In this document: positions 54,496-64,000 of the stretch, piece after piece
Position numbering within the stretch: the first letter of the stretch is position 1
Layout: every line of letters starts with the position of its first letter
DNA from: Tricholomella constricta
Taxonomy: Eukaryota; Basidiomycota; Agaricomycetes; Agaricales; Lyophyllaceae
Direction: 5' to 3'
Assembly (NCBI GenBank): GCA_013368375.1
Contig: JAACJP010000001.1
Coordinates: 2,684,574 to 2,748,573 of the forward strand
DNA length: 64,000 nt
Notes under the pieces: model-generated
What the model was told of the DNA's origin: nothing
What the model saw: only the letters and a program-made list of their open reading frames with translations
Database searches by the model: none
Program-made: the position numbers and the translations under genes

Positions 54496-55151
54496 TCGAT
54501 GACTACGAGTGCCTTTTAGCAAACCTACCCTCCTCTCCTTGGAAAGTCAAGCGGCCTGATTGACATTGTTTATGATGTATGTATGCAAGTCTTTCTTTGG
54601 CCGTCGCATGACCCGGTTTTGATATCATTATTGGCTGACAAGCGTCGGTCGAATTAGCTCCGCACAGTGACTATCTATATACTACTATACCCATTTTCAC
54701 TCTCACCTTCCATTTCGTCTCGTTATTGCCGTATGTATGTACTTTTGTTATCCCCCGCACCAAAGCCACGACTTGCATGACGATGACGTTTCACGGACTC
54801 TGATTGGAGCGGACGATATATATACTACATATACTATACACGATGTACCACATATCATACAGCACGCCCGTCGCCCGCCGTATTATATTATCATCCAAGT
54901 CCCCGCGCTCGCTCCCTCCATTCATGAACCTGAACCTGAACCCGAACCTCGCACAGCCAGCAAACGATTCACCTCAACAAACATATCCTTCTAAATTTAA
55001 AAGTGAGCGGTGGTTCCAGATAATATAATGGACAAAAGTATACAAATGCTAAGCTGGTCATAAACGCGCTCGCGCTAACGCGGCAGGATATCAATAGAAA
55101 TACACTACCCGCCCCCTCCCACCCCTTCCCACCCCACTCCAACCCCCGGCC
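54496..55151. other. Intergenic, no gene recognised
   Basis: AT-rich with several TATATA stretches and a short CCTGAA/CCCGAA hexamer run near 54925-54950. Lies 3' of the minus-strand deacetylase. Confidence 0.4.
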
Positions 55152-57489
55152 TCAAGGATCGACAACCTCCGAGTCATCCCACTCATCCTCCTCCGTCACC
55201 ATCTCATCATCCACCACACACTGATACTGGTACTGGTACTGGTACTGATGCTGATGCGGATGCTGGTGCTGATACTGGTGCTGATACTGCCGGCCGCCCA
55301 TGCCTCCTGCCCCGCCCGATACCGACACCGACATGGGCATGGACATGGACATGGACATGGGTGACATCGGGGGCATGGGGTAGTACCGCTTCGCCACGAC
55401 ATCCTCCACAGTCTCGTCCCACCGCGCGCCGCTCTGGAAGAACCGCCTTTTCGCAGCACGCCGCGCGAGCCCGAGCCCGAGGTCGCCGTACCCCGCGGCT
55501 GCTGCTGCTGCTGCTGCTGTTGTGGTGAGCTCGTAGGGGGGAGGCACGTCGAAGTATTGTCCCGTGAGGATGCTCATGCGCTGCTGTTGCCGCCGGCGTG
55601 TGCGTGTACGGGATCTGGAGTTGTTGGCACCGTTACCGTCGTCCACGTCGTCGTTCTCGTCGTCGTCCTCGTCCGAGTTCGAGTTCGAGTCCCAGGACTT
55701 TTCGGAGGTGGTCGTGGAGGAGGAGGAGGTGGAGGAAGGCGTGTCGGACTCGGGTTGCAGGTCGTATACGTATCGCGCATGTTCTATCAAGGTTTCGAAT
55801 AAATAAGAATGGGAATTAGAGTGGGGGGGGGGACTTACGCGCGAGTCTCGAGTCCAGCGCATCCCTAGCCCGGACTTGATCGCTGCGGAGCCCGAGATGG
55901 TGCCCGATGCTTTCCCTAGGGACGTCATGCATACCGACCGAAGGCGCCGGGGCCAACTCCTGCAGCTGCTGCAATGCCGTTATTCTGTTCATAATAATAA
56001 TTTCATGATCATTTCCTCTAATGAGCAACCCCACATCTCCACACAAGACTTTACCCAAAAACAGACGGGATAACAGTAGCGTCACTAACCTTATCTTATC
56101 CAGCAGCCCATCCCTCACATTCAGGTCCTCCATGTTATTCTCCAAGACTTCCAAGCGGTATCGGGGGCCGAACCATTCGAAATACGAGTTCCAGGGCAGG
56201 TTGGGGTCGATGTCGGCCTCGATGCCTAGTGCACAGGCGGTCTCGTACGCCCAGACGCGCACGACGTTCTTGACGGTGTATCCGCCCCCGCCTAACAGTA
56301 TAAGGGGTATGTTGTATTTCCGCAAGAACTGCACGCAGTGTGCGTGCCCCTCCATCGTTATGTTGAAGCAGCCGAGCCGGTCGCCTGCCAAGGAGTCGGC
56401 ACCGCACTGCAGCACCACAGCGGACGGCCGGTATACCTCGAGGATCTTGGCTATAATCTGGGACACGGGTCCGTTTAGCAAATAATAGCGCTTCCTGAGA
56501 AATATGGAGTATGAGGTATGTATGACGTACCGGGTCGAATACGCTCTGGAACGCCTCGTCCGTGATGCCGTCCTTCAAGGGCACGTTGATGGAGTACCCT
56601 TTCCCCTTCCCTCTGCCCCTATCCTCCTGTGTCCCCGTGCCAGGGAAGTACTCACCGAATTTATGGAAACTGCACGTCATGACCCGGTCCGTCGTGTAAA
56701 ACGCCTCTTCGACGCCGTCGCCATGATGGCAGTCGATGTCGATGTACAGGACACGGGGGTACGTCCGGAGGAGCTCCAGGATCCCGAGGACGATGTCGTT
56801 GATGTAGCAAAAGCCGGATGCTTCTCGCTTCTTGGCGTGGTGCAGCCCCCCGGCCCAGTTTATAGCAATGTCAGCTGAGCCGTCCGCTATTCGCTCCGAG
56901 GCACCTGAGGATATATGTCATGTGAATGGTGGGAGAGAGATCAAAGTGGCTTGCTTGCTACACGCACATATCGAGCCGCCGGCAGATATGGAACAGAACT
57001 CGAAAACACCCTCGAATGCGGGATTATCGTCCCCGACCAAAACTAAACCAGTCCGAGTCGGGCGTTGTGAGAAGAAGGAGTCCGGGGGGGGGGGGGGCGA
57101 AATGATTGCGTACATCTGGATCCGTGACCTGTCATCTCTTCCACAGTCTCGGGCGTCACTCGATTGAGGAAATGGATGTATTCGTCGGTGTGGAACGCGG
57201 TCATGGACTCTGGCGTTGCTCTTCTGGGTTTCTGACGAGGTTGAGAACGAGTGGCACACGGTCATTGGGGTCTGACACACCAGGACGTGCATCTGCCCGA
57301 GCATGTCGTATGCGTTCACCAGCTCGTGGGTAACGCTTACTCGGTGGGGTTTCATGAGGTGGCCGAGGCCGTATGTGTATGCACCAGTGTCCGCTGAGTG
57401 GGTCCACGCGCGCGTCAACGGAAGCAAATCTAAGTTGAAAGGCGAGTATACTCACGATCATAGTAGTATGTGACCCTCCGCTTGGACAT
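55152..57489 (-). CDS. hos2: Class I histone deacetylase, Hos2-like
   Basis: Eight exons starting [11 protein letters not shown] at 57489: 57456-57489, ~57279-57393, 57114-57223, 56968-57042, 56531-56904, 56090-56457, 55839-55984, 55152-55783; about 617 aa. The catalytic core is complete: [20 protein letters not shown], the zinc-binding [43 protein letters not shown] with the second zinc Asp, and [14 protein letters not shown] with the catalytic Tyr. The end of the core has [10 protein letters not shown] and NNMEDLN. The PSVGMHDVP block and MSKRRV start are typical of the Hos2 branch (Set3-type complexes in yeast). The C-terminal 200 residues are low complexity: Ser/Asp acid tract, poly-Ala (55500-55530), Met/Ser and His/Gln/Tyr repeats (55210-55300). 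Predicted to deacetylate histone tails in the nucleus. Paralogue at 1-763. Confidence 0.92.
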
Positions 57490-58228
57490 AGTTATTAGGA
57501 TATATTATGAAGGAAGTGGGCTTCAAGAAGAATAATGCATGAACAGAGGGAGAAAGGAAGTTGGCGCTCAGGCCCGTGCGTGCGTTGCTGTCCATCGTGT
57601 GGGAATCCGTTGAATGATTAGGCTCAGGAACAAATTTCTCGATAAGTCTGCATACTATACACCTCTGAACCGTAAATTCATGGGCTCTACATCTTCCATG
57701 ACATTCACGATTGTGATACAAACACATACTCCGTTTGTCCTTTGCTTCCGTTACTGGACTTTCCTTCAACAAACTCGATGTAGGAAATGTCAGACAAGGA
57801 TCTGTCACGATCCAACTTCTATTTCGAGTCAGAATTTGAGCATCATTACATGGTTGAATGGTATTGCAGCCCCGAAGAGGAGCAGAGCAGAGCAGGCCAA
57901 ATTGAGATCGAGGATTCATCATTCGAGGCGAAACGCGTCGCGTCTCGATGGGCGTGACCGATCGATACTGTGCCTTAATAGGTAACGAGTCACACAAGAC
58001 CATTTTTGTTGTCGCATGCCCAAAAACAGAGAATCTCCTCAAGTGATGATATGTATAGATGGAATAGCATATGGAGTGATGTTTTATATAGTCATTATAT
58101 TTTTACGAGGCCAACAAGAGGGACAGTGAATATTCTCCGAAGATGGGACAAAAAATGATCAAACCAGGGAAACGGGTCAGGCACAGCTTCGCCGCCGGTT
58201 TTCGGAAGCGAGATGGAGTAAACAACCA
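57490..58228. other. Intergenic, no gene recognised
   Basis: Upstream region of the deacetylase and 3' side of the transposase fragment. Frames present show no domain. Confidence 0.4.
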
Positions 58229-58983
58229 TCATGCCTTTGCTCGTCGTTGACTGCGTCGAACTCCAACTCCCACGCCAATTGGTTCCTCTTGACTGTGTTC
58301 TGCACTTGTCTTCTCTTCATATCCAGCCTCAGGACGACATTTAGGGCGCGGTCGAGGCCGGGGTCGGCTGTGGGACGGGAGGGTGCTTGTGCTTGGGGAG
58401 AGTGGTATCGGGTGAGCTGTTTGTGTCTCCACTGCCGCTCGTGCTGACCTCAACTTTGCTTTCCCTGCTTTCTTTGCCTCTGCATCAGCTCTTTTCGCAG
58501 CCAGTGCAGCCTTCTTGGCATCAGCTGCTGCTTTTTTTACTGCTGCTGCCTCGGCCTTCTGGTGATTCCCCCACGCGCGCTTCGCCTCCTGTTGGGCTTG
58601 CGCGATTCGTTTGAGTGCGAACTCGAAGGCCGTCTTCAAGGCTTTTTGGGCTTCTTTTTGGGCTGCCAGCGCTGCTTTCTTCCTGCGCTCACGATCCGCC
58701 TTCTCGGCTGCTTCGCCTGCTTTGAGGTCACGGCGAATCTGCTTGAATCGTTCGGCCACCTCCTGGTGCACATCACCAATCCGGTCCTCCCAATCTGCCT
58801 TGGCCAGCGCATCTATCATCTCTTTGCTTGTCATATGGCGAGCACCAGAGCCTCCTTCCCTCGGTTTTGGCTGTTTCTTTGTTTTTCCGAAAAGCTGTGT
58901 GCGTAGCCTCTCATTTTCCTTGTCCATCAGCTTCCTCATTGCATAGTCAGCTTCCATCTGGGCTTGGGCCTTCTTCGTGTACT
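58229..58983 (-). pseudogene. C-terminal remnant of a DDE (pogo-like) transposase
   Basis: The reading enters from the gypsy-2 LTR at 58983 and runs about 250 codons to the stop at 58229. It starts with a helical ENERLRTQLFGKTKKQ segment and ARHMTSKEMIDALAKADWE, followed by a long Lys/Ala-rich coiled coil (EAEKADRERRKKAALAAQKEAQKAL) and a Pro/Arg-rich tail ending RRSQRRAKA. This resembles the C-terminal tails of basidiomycete pogo-type DDE_1 transposases. The catalytic part would lie on the far side of gypsy-2, outside the window. Family assignment is from memory of the tail only. Confidence 0.5.
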
Positions 58984-59341
58984 TGTCACGACCGTCCCTA
59001 ATCGACCACCCCTAAACTCCCACCTTCTACGCTTTCCCACGCACGTCCGCGGTACATATATGACACCACTTTCTTCTTTGACACCTTACCTCGATATTGC
59101 TTATTGTTACGACTAGTCTCTGTTCTCGGTTTCTTTTCCACTCTCAATCTATTCTGTTTCTTTCACTCGTATCTCTTGAGCTTCACACGTTCTCGTAAAC
59201 GCTCTCGTGAACGCCTTCGTCGACGCTCACGACCTCCGGATATCCTATTCGAAGGCCGTCTTCCTCAACGAACGTCAGGCCTGTCCGCTTCGGTGGTTCC
59301 AGAACACTTCTGTAACCGGCGTGCTACACAGAGTCCTAACA
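58984..59341 (+). repeat. gypsy-2 5' LTR (358 bp)
   Basis: Starts TGTCACGACC and ends TCCTAACA. TATA-like ACATATATG at about 59054-59062; likely transcript start region ACCTCGATATT at 59088-59098. It has diverged from the gypsy-1 LTR by several substitutions and small indels. Confidence 0.9.
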
Positions 59342-59353
59342 TAATATCGAGGT
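59342..59353 (+). other. gypsy-2 primer site with self-priming layout
   Basis: TAATATCGAGGT next to the LTR. 11 nt (59343-59353) are exactly complementary to 59088-59098 in the LTR. Confidence 0.7.
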
Positions 59354-59370
59354 CCTCCCACCCACCGGAC

Positions 59371-62280
59371 ATGTCCTCGACGATAGTGGAGCCCAACACA
59401 ACCATCCGCTATCAAAACTTCGAAGGTCCTTCCTTCACTCAAAGGAGACCTTCACCACCACCTTTCGAAACTTCCCCTGCCTCAACAGGACCTCCGATGC
59501 AAGGGACTTTCGGACCCAACAGATACAGGCTGGAACAACAGATCTTCCAACCCGGTCAACATGAGGGGGACTTTTCCTCTGTCAGTCAAGACCCTCGACG
59601 ACCCCTACCCCGAACCCCCTCAAACGTTTTCAACCCGTCCTATCAAATCGCTACCCCCAACTATCCCCCCTTACCACCATCAGCAACGACCTCCGGACCT
59701 CCGCCATCGAGTAACCAGACTCTCGGGTCGTACTACGACAGACTGAGGAACCCGGAGATGTTCCAAAGGAGGGATAGGGCGCGGGAGGAGGCACAGGGAC
59801 AATTCGCTCGACAACAAAACCCCTTCCTGCACGGCTCAGACCACGAGCGGATACTATACGAGCTCCGCATGTCGCGAGAGGAGTTTTCACGCCAAGCGCA
59901 CGAGCTCCTGGTCGAAACCATGGGGATGGACCACCAACCCAGGACACCAGAACAATGGGCCAATCTCGTGTTGTCGACCGTACAACTGCACGAAGCCCAT
60001 CGACTGCCCCCACAACTGACGGTGTTGCTACAAATGGGGGGAAACGAACGAAGGTTGCGCGCTCTGGCTGGGGAAATCCAGACATCCAACGACGAAAGAA
60101 GATTCTCCGACCCCCAAAGCGCGGGACGTTCTTTCCACATGCCAATTCAGGAACCAATTCCCTCCAGAATCGAAATGAGATTCGAGGAACCTCCACGAGC
60201 GACGAGCACCGTCAATACGCAGTCGGCCTCTGCTCTACTTCGGAGGATGAACCAAGGAAACGCAACTCCTAGTCAAGAAAGGTTCGAACCCACCATCACG
60301 CTGGGGGCGGACACTCGAAGAGCTCCGACGTTCGGGTTCTGGGGAGCCCACAATTTGCAAAGGATCCCCGAAGAGAATCCCTCTTTCGAAGGACCGTTTT
60401 CCAGGCCAAACTCGGGTTTTCAAGGCCTACAAAAGACCTCCGCAAGACAAGAAGGAGCTCCTCAGAGGGAACCCGAGAATGTTCCCCTACCTCCGTCGGA
60501 ACAAGGAGTCCCAACGCCGTTATCGTACACTCATAGCTACGAATTACGCGAAGAAAACCGGGAAGAAGGAGGAGCACCCCCAAGGACACGAGAAGACTGG
60601 CGCCAAACACCACCTCACCTGGCGACTCAGAACAGGAGGTCACCGCAAGGCCCACGCCCCATCTCCCCAAGAGAACGACGGGGACTCGGAGCGGACCCCA
60701 GCCCCGGTCAAAATGTGAACATCCTCGAAGGAAGGCAAGGGACCCAACAACAGTTCCCCCAGTTCGAACAATACAGAACTGACTACAACCGCGGACCAGC
60801 CCCACCAATACCCGGCGGACGACCAATCCCTCAGTACAACGGACCACCTCCACAGCCCCAACCACCTCCGGGATCTTCGGGACCACCTACCCCGAGAGGA
60901 TCTCAATGGGGAAACGGTCCCGGAGGACCAGGAGGGGGAGGAGGAGGTTACGGAGGAGGAGGGGGAAGCCCCGGTGGAGGCGGGGGAGGTCCCGGGGGAA
61001 CAGGAGGTCCCGGAGGAGGAGGAGGTCACGGAGGATACGGACCACCACAAGGACCAGGAGGCCCTGGAGGCCCCGGAGGTCCGGGATGGGGAGGAGGAGG
61101 CCCAGGATGGGGAGGGGGAGGTCACGGAGGAGGAGGAGGAGGAGGCCCGCCCGGAAACCAAGGGGGAGGCCACTTCGCAAACCCCCAACGACCCCCACCT
61201 CCACCGCAACAATTCTTAGGCCCAAACCAAAACTTGACCCCGGAACAGTATCGGCACCTCCTAAACCTGGAATCGAAGATCGACATCAGGAAACCGGACC
61301 CCTTCACGGGAAAAGAACCGAGGAGATGGAAGACCTTCGTCACGGAATGCCTAGTAACGTTTCAAGCCAAGGCGATCACCTACGAACAGGACCACCTGAA
61401 GGTGTCATTCGCGAGCTCCTACTTAAAGGACGGAGCTATGGACTACTTTCGACTGCAACTCACGTACAACCCCCAACACCCAATGTTCACGAATTGGGAA
61501 GGATTCGTACACGAACTAGGATCACGCTTCGGAATACCGAACTCGAGAGTGGAAGCCGAGAACAACATTTCGCGACTGAAAATGAAGGACTGGGAAAAGT
61601 TCACAGCATTCATCGTCAAGTTCGAACAAGAAGCGTACGAAACAGGTTGGAACTGGGTAGCGCTGCAGTTCACACTCCGGAAAGCGCTCCCCCCGCGAAT
61701 CCTCAACGTCCTGGCCATCGCACCAAGCCCCGAAACCTACGAAGGTTACCGAGATCTGGTCACTCAAATCGATCGGAGGTACTGGGAACATCGCATAGAA
61801 AATCCAGAGTCCTACAAACCCCTCTGGGCGAATAACGCGAACGCCCCCAACACCTCCGCACGACCTCCGATGGGACCTTCGGCCGGACCCGCAAGCCGCA
61901 CGACGCCGCAAACGGCTCAAGGGAACAGGAACGCACACTTGAACGCCGAAAGTCATGATCAGGACCCGGACTCAGGTAGGGAAGGTAAGGCGCAAGACCA
62001 GGAAATCGCATGGGACGACGAGGAGGCCCTACAAGCCAACAACTTCGGGTTCAAGAAGTCAACACGCCCCTGGGTGAAGATCGACGAAGACGTAAAGCAA
62101 CAACGAATTCGAGACAAGGCCTGCATCCTGTGCGGTGACCTGGAACACTGGATGCGCGACTGCCCAACAGCAAACGCCATGGGCAGAGCCACCTACCTCA
62201 TCGGCGACGACATCTTCGAATTCCATCACAAGACAGAAGAGGGAAACGCGGGGGCGATTCAGGACTTGCCCGGGCTCTGA
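59371..62280 (+). CDS. gypsy-2 Gag
   Basis: 969 aa from the ATG at 59371, using the same start as gypsy-1; the frame is also open upstream into the LTR. Same architecture as gypsy-1: disordered Pro/Gln/Arg-rich N-terminus, Gly-rich tract (about 60915-61160, longer than in gypsy-1), capsid-type region, CCHC knuckle at CILCGDLEHW (62122 region). It ends TGA 62278. The length difference between copies lies in the Gly-rich tract, as expected from repeat slippage. Confidence 0.93.
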   Translation: MSSTIVEPNTTIRYQNFEGPSFTQRRPSPPPFETSPASTGPPMQGTFGPNRYRLEQQIFQPGQHEGDFSSVSQDPRRPLPRTPSNVFNPSYQIATPNYPPLPPSATTSGPPPSSNQTLGSYYDRLRNPEMFQRRDRAREEAQGQFARQQNPFLHGSDHERILYELRMSREEFSRQAHELLVETMGMDHQPRTPEQWANLVLSTVQLHEAHRLPPQLTVLLQMGGNERRLRALAGEIQTSNDERRFSDPQSAGRSFHMPIQEPIPSRIEMRFEEPPRATSTVNTQSASALLRRMNQGNATPSQERFEPTITLGADTRRAPTFGFWGAHNLQRIPEENPSFEGPFSRPNSGFQGLQKTSARQEGAPQREPENVPLPPSEQGVPTPLSYTHSYELREENREEGGAPPRTREDWRQTPPHLATQNRRSPQGPRPISPRERRGLGADPSPGQNVNILEGRQGTQQQFPQFEQYRTDYNRGPAPPIPGGRPIPQYNGPPPQPQPPPGSSGPPTPRGSQWGNGPGGPGGGGGGYGGGGGSPGGGGGGPGGTGGPGGGGGHGGYGPPQGPGGPGGPGGPGWGGGGPGWGGGGHGGGGGGGPPGNQGGGHFANPQRPPPPPQQFLGPNQNLTPEQYRHLLNLESKIDIRKPDPFTGKEPRRWKTFVTECLVTFQAKAITYEQDHLKVSFASSYLKDGAMDYFRLQLTYNPQHPMFTNWEGFVHELGSRFGIPNSRVEAENNISRLKMKDWEKFTAFIVKFEQEAYETGWNWVALQFTLRKALPPRILNVLAIAPSPETYEGYRDLVTQIDRRYWEHRIENPESYKPLWANNANAPNTSARPPMGPSAGPASRTTPQTAQGNRNAHLNAESHDQDPDSGREGKAQDQEIAWDDEEALQANNFGFKKSTRPWVKIDEDVKQQRIRDKACILCGDLEHWMRDCPTANAMGRATYLIGDDIFEFHHKTEEGNAGAIQDLPGL

Positions 62281-62285
62281 ATCGC
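62241..62285 (+). promoter_or_regulatory. gypsy-2 -1 frameshift signal
   Basis: GGGAAAC at 62241-62247, phased G GGA AAC in gag; spacer 62248-62253; stem GCGATTCAG (62254-62262) with CTGAATCGC (62277-62285). The 14 nt loop contains the palindrome GCCCGGGC. The gag TGA (62278-62280) lies in the 3' arm. Confidence 0.85.
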
Positions 62286-64000
62286 GAAGACCTAAAACCG
62301 GACCTTAACACTAAACTACGCGCAACGGCATTATCGACAACGGACACCCGCACAGTAACCCTCTCCTCCCATTCGTCACTGGCATTCCTAATACACCTCA
62401 CGCCAAACGGAGGAGGAGAAGATCCCGAAAACACGCTCATCGACAGCGGAGCTACCGACAACTTCATGGACTCCGTCATGGCGACATCACGTGGGCTCCA
62501 CCTTGAGGAGCTCAACCCCCCAATAAACCTCTGCCTATTCGATGGAGAACTCTCCGCATCAGGCAAAATCACACACTATACCACAAACGACGTCGAATTC
62601 AGCGACGGCACCACTCAGAGGATAAGATTCCTCATAACGAAACTCCACGAGACAGCGACGATAGTACTGGGACTATCATGGCTGAAGGAGGTCAACCCCC
62701 GCATAAATTGGAAAGACCTCTGCATCACGCTACGACGGGGGTCAAACGGCAAAATCGAAGGATCACTACCGGACCTCCGAAGAAAAAAGGAAGTCGCTCC
62801 AACAACAACAGGTACAGGAGCTCAACGCTTACCCTCGCGGTCGGCTCGCTCCTTCACGATCGAAGTACAGTTGGAGGGATCTGCAACGCGTCTACGGGCA
62901 CTTATTGATAGTGGGGCGGCGGGCAACTTCATAACAAAATCCTCGTGTACGAAGCCGGAACCTCTCGCCAACCCCATGACCCTACAACTGTTCGACGGAA
63001 ACCCCAGCGGAGGCGGAGCCATTTCACACCATAGTCCCGAAACGATCAAACTCGAGAACGGACTAGAGTATAAGGTCGACCTCCTCATAACACAGTTACA
63101 TCCAGCCACACCAGTAGTGCTTGGATTACCTTGGTTACGGGAAGCAAATCCGGACATCGACTGGCGGGAAATGTCCATGACCATGGAACAAGGGGCAGGA
63201 CTAGCCGCGATATTGCTTTCCCAGAAGACGCAATGGGGAACCGTGACCCTTGAGGAGGAGGAAGACGTCGAAGCTCCGAAACCAGCCAACCCCCTTTCGG
63301 AAAAACAACCCCTCCTCAGGGACATCCTGGACAACGATAACGACCAGAACGACACCTCCAACGACATCAAGAAGGAGGAAGACACCCGCCCAAACACCAA
63401 CGAACCCCAAGAGGAAGTACCAACACCGACAACCGAGTCGCCAGAGGAGGTAACGGGACGGAAACGCACCCAAAAACCACCCCCACCGAACTACTTCCCT
63501 CCAAACGTTCCGAGGTCCAAATTCAAACCTCACCCCAAACGGAAATCCGCAACGTCCCCAACGACAGAAACACAGGAAGAAGAGGAAACCAACCCGGAAA
63601 CGGAGGTCGAAGATGAAACCGGAGAGGGAGAAGAGGATGTCGAAACACAAAACATCCGCCTGATCGGAGCGGCGCCATTCGCGAACCTCATCAGGGACGG
63701 AGCCACAGCGTTCCAACTACACATCTCCCCCACCGAAAAGGAAGAACACCTCCATGCCAATAACACCTCCGACGACGAACCCAAACAACCAAAGACAGAA
63801 AAGGAAATCTTTGAGGAAGTCGTACCTCCGGAGTACAGGGACTTCGAAGACGTATTCTCAGCGGGCGAAGCGAAAACCATCCCCCCACACCGACCTTACG
63901 ATCACACAGTGGAACTCGACGAAAACACTACCCCTCCCTTCGGAAAGATATACAACATGTCCGAACTGGAGTTGAAAGCATTGAAGGATTACATCCGACG
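62247..64000 (+). CDS. gypsy-2 Pol, 5' part (tandem retropepsins, linker, start of RT)
   Basis: The -1 frame relative to gag is open from before 62247 to the window end. Retropepsin A has LIDSGATDNF (62436) and LGLSWLKEVNP. Retropepsin B has LIDSGAAGNF (about 62904) and LGLPWLREANPDIDW. A Glu/Thr-rich acidic linker leads to the start of RT (VVPPEYRDFEDVFS, NMSELELKALKDYI). In the last six bases the sequence reads ATCCGACG where gypsy-1 has ATCGACG: one extra C near 63995 that would shift the frame. At the very edge this could be a real mutation or a sequence artefact. Confidence 0.88.

Larger units (their letters stand above)
58984..64000 (+). mobile_element. Ty3/gypsy chromovirus gypsy-2 (same family), 5' half
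   Basis: 5' LTR 58984-59341 (358 bp), primer site, gag, frameshift site and the start of pol up to the window edge. Proteins are about 95% alike to gypsy-1 by eye. Insertion is into the DDE transposase gene; the duplication should be GTACT (58979-58983) if the usual 5 bp applies. The 3' half, including any opposite-strand gene, is outside. Confidence 0.93.

Noticed and set aside
54925..54955. Telomere-like repeat (CCTGAA/CCCGAA units)
   Set aside because: Only about four imperfect hexamers, not the fungal TTAGGG unit; most likely a simple repeat.
1..64000. CRISPR arrays, operons, ribosome-binding sites, rRNA or tRNA genes
   Set aside because: Introns, LTR elements and gene families show a eukaryotic genome; no tRNA cloverleaf or rRNA sequence was recognised.

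Overview
The window looks like an Agaricomycete (mushroom-forming basidiomycete) chromosome. The support is short 40-70 bp introns with GT...AG ends, a Plavaka-type (KDZ) transposase with a DUF6698-like neighbour, chromovirus and copia retrotransposons, a mushroom-type lectin-protease gene, and multi-intron host genes. All identifications come from motifs read by eye; no database search was run.

Layout. 1-763 is the 3' end of a class I histone deacetylase paralogue (+). 1534-2226 (-) is a 5'-truncated member of a coiled-coil membrane-protein family. 2500-7906 is a complete Ty1/copia element (-) with identical 143 bp LTRs and target duplication CTTAC. 8097-9589 (-) is a DUF6698-like gene, divergent from a Plavaka transposase that starts at 10348. 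Exon 4 of that transposase is split by a complete 10.5 kb Ty3/gypsy chromovirus (12080-22552, -, duplication CCTGT); the rest resumes at 22558 and ends at 25105. From 26.7 to 47.1 kb lies a segmentally duplicated array: three intact six-exon kinase-like genes (26713, 39212, 43102; all +). Two are divergently paired, 220-280 bp apart, with genes for a one-TM coiled-coil protein. An intact RRP7-like gene (46106-47102, -) follows the third kinase and a decayed copy (30478-31247) follows the first. A second copia element (31618-37244, +, duplication CACCT) sits inside the array. 47.4-50.6 kb holds two CACTGG-ended foldback elements, a 113 bp tandem repeat and a broken ricin-B/cysteine-protease gene. 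Then come an F-box gene (51812-53481), a small unknown gene (54149-54495), a full Hos2-like deacetylase (55152-57489, -), and a DDE transposase tail (58229-58983, -) cut off by a second copy of the same chromovirus, which runs off the window end.

Most striking is the chromovirus family. (1) Between pol and the 3' LTR it carries a three-exon gene on the opposite strand, encoding a ~622 aa protein with a Zn2Cys6-like cysteine cluster, a long coiled coil and a basic C-terminus. (2) Pol starts with two tandem retropepsin domains, each with its own DSG. (3) Gag and Pol are joined by a textbook -1 frameshift signal (GGGAAAC, 6 nt spacer, perfect 9 bp stem enclosing the gag stop), conserved in both copies. 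(4) The primer site is complementary to a stretch about 30 nt downstream of the LTR TATA box, the layout of Tf1-type self-priming.

The second notable system is the co-duplicated divergent pair of a kinase-like protein (HGD and DFD in place of HRD and DFG) and a single-pass membrane coiled-coil protein. All three kinase copies keep the same exon structure without breaks, which suggests the module is under selection.
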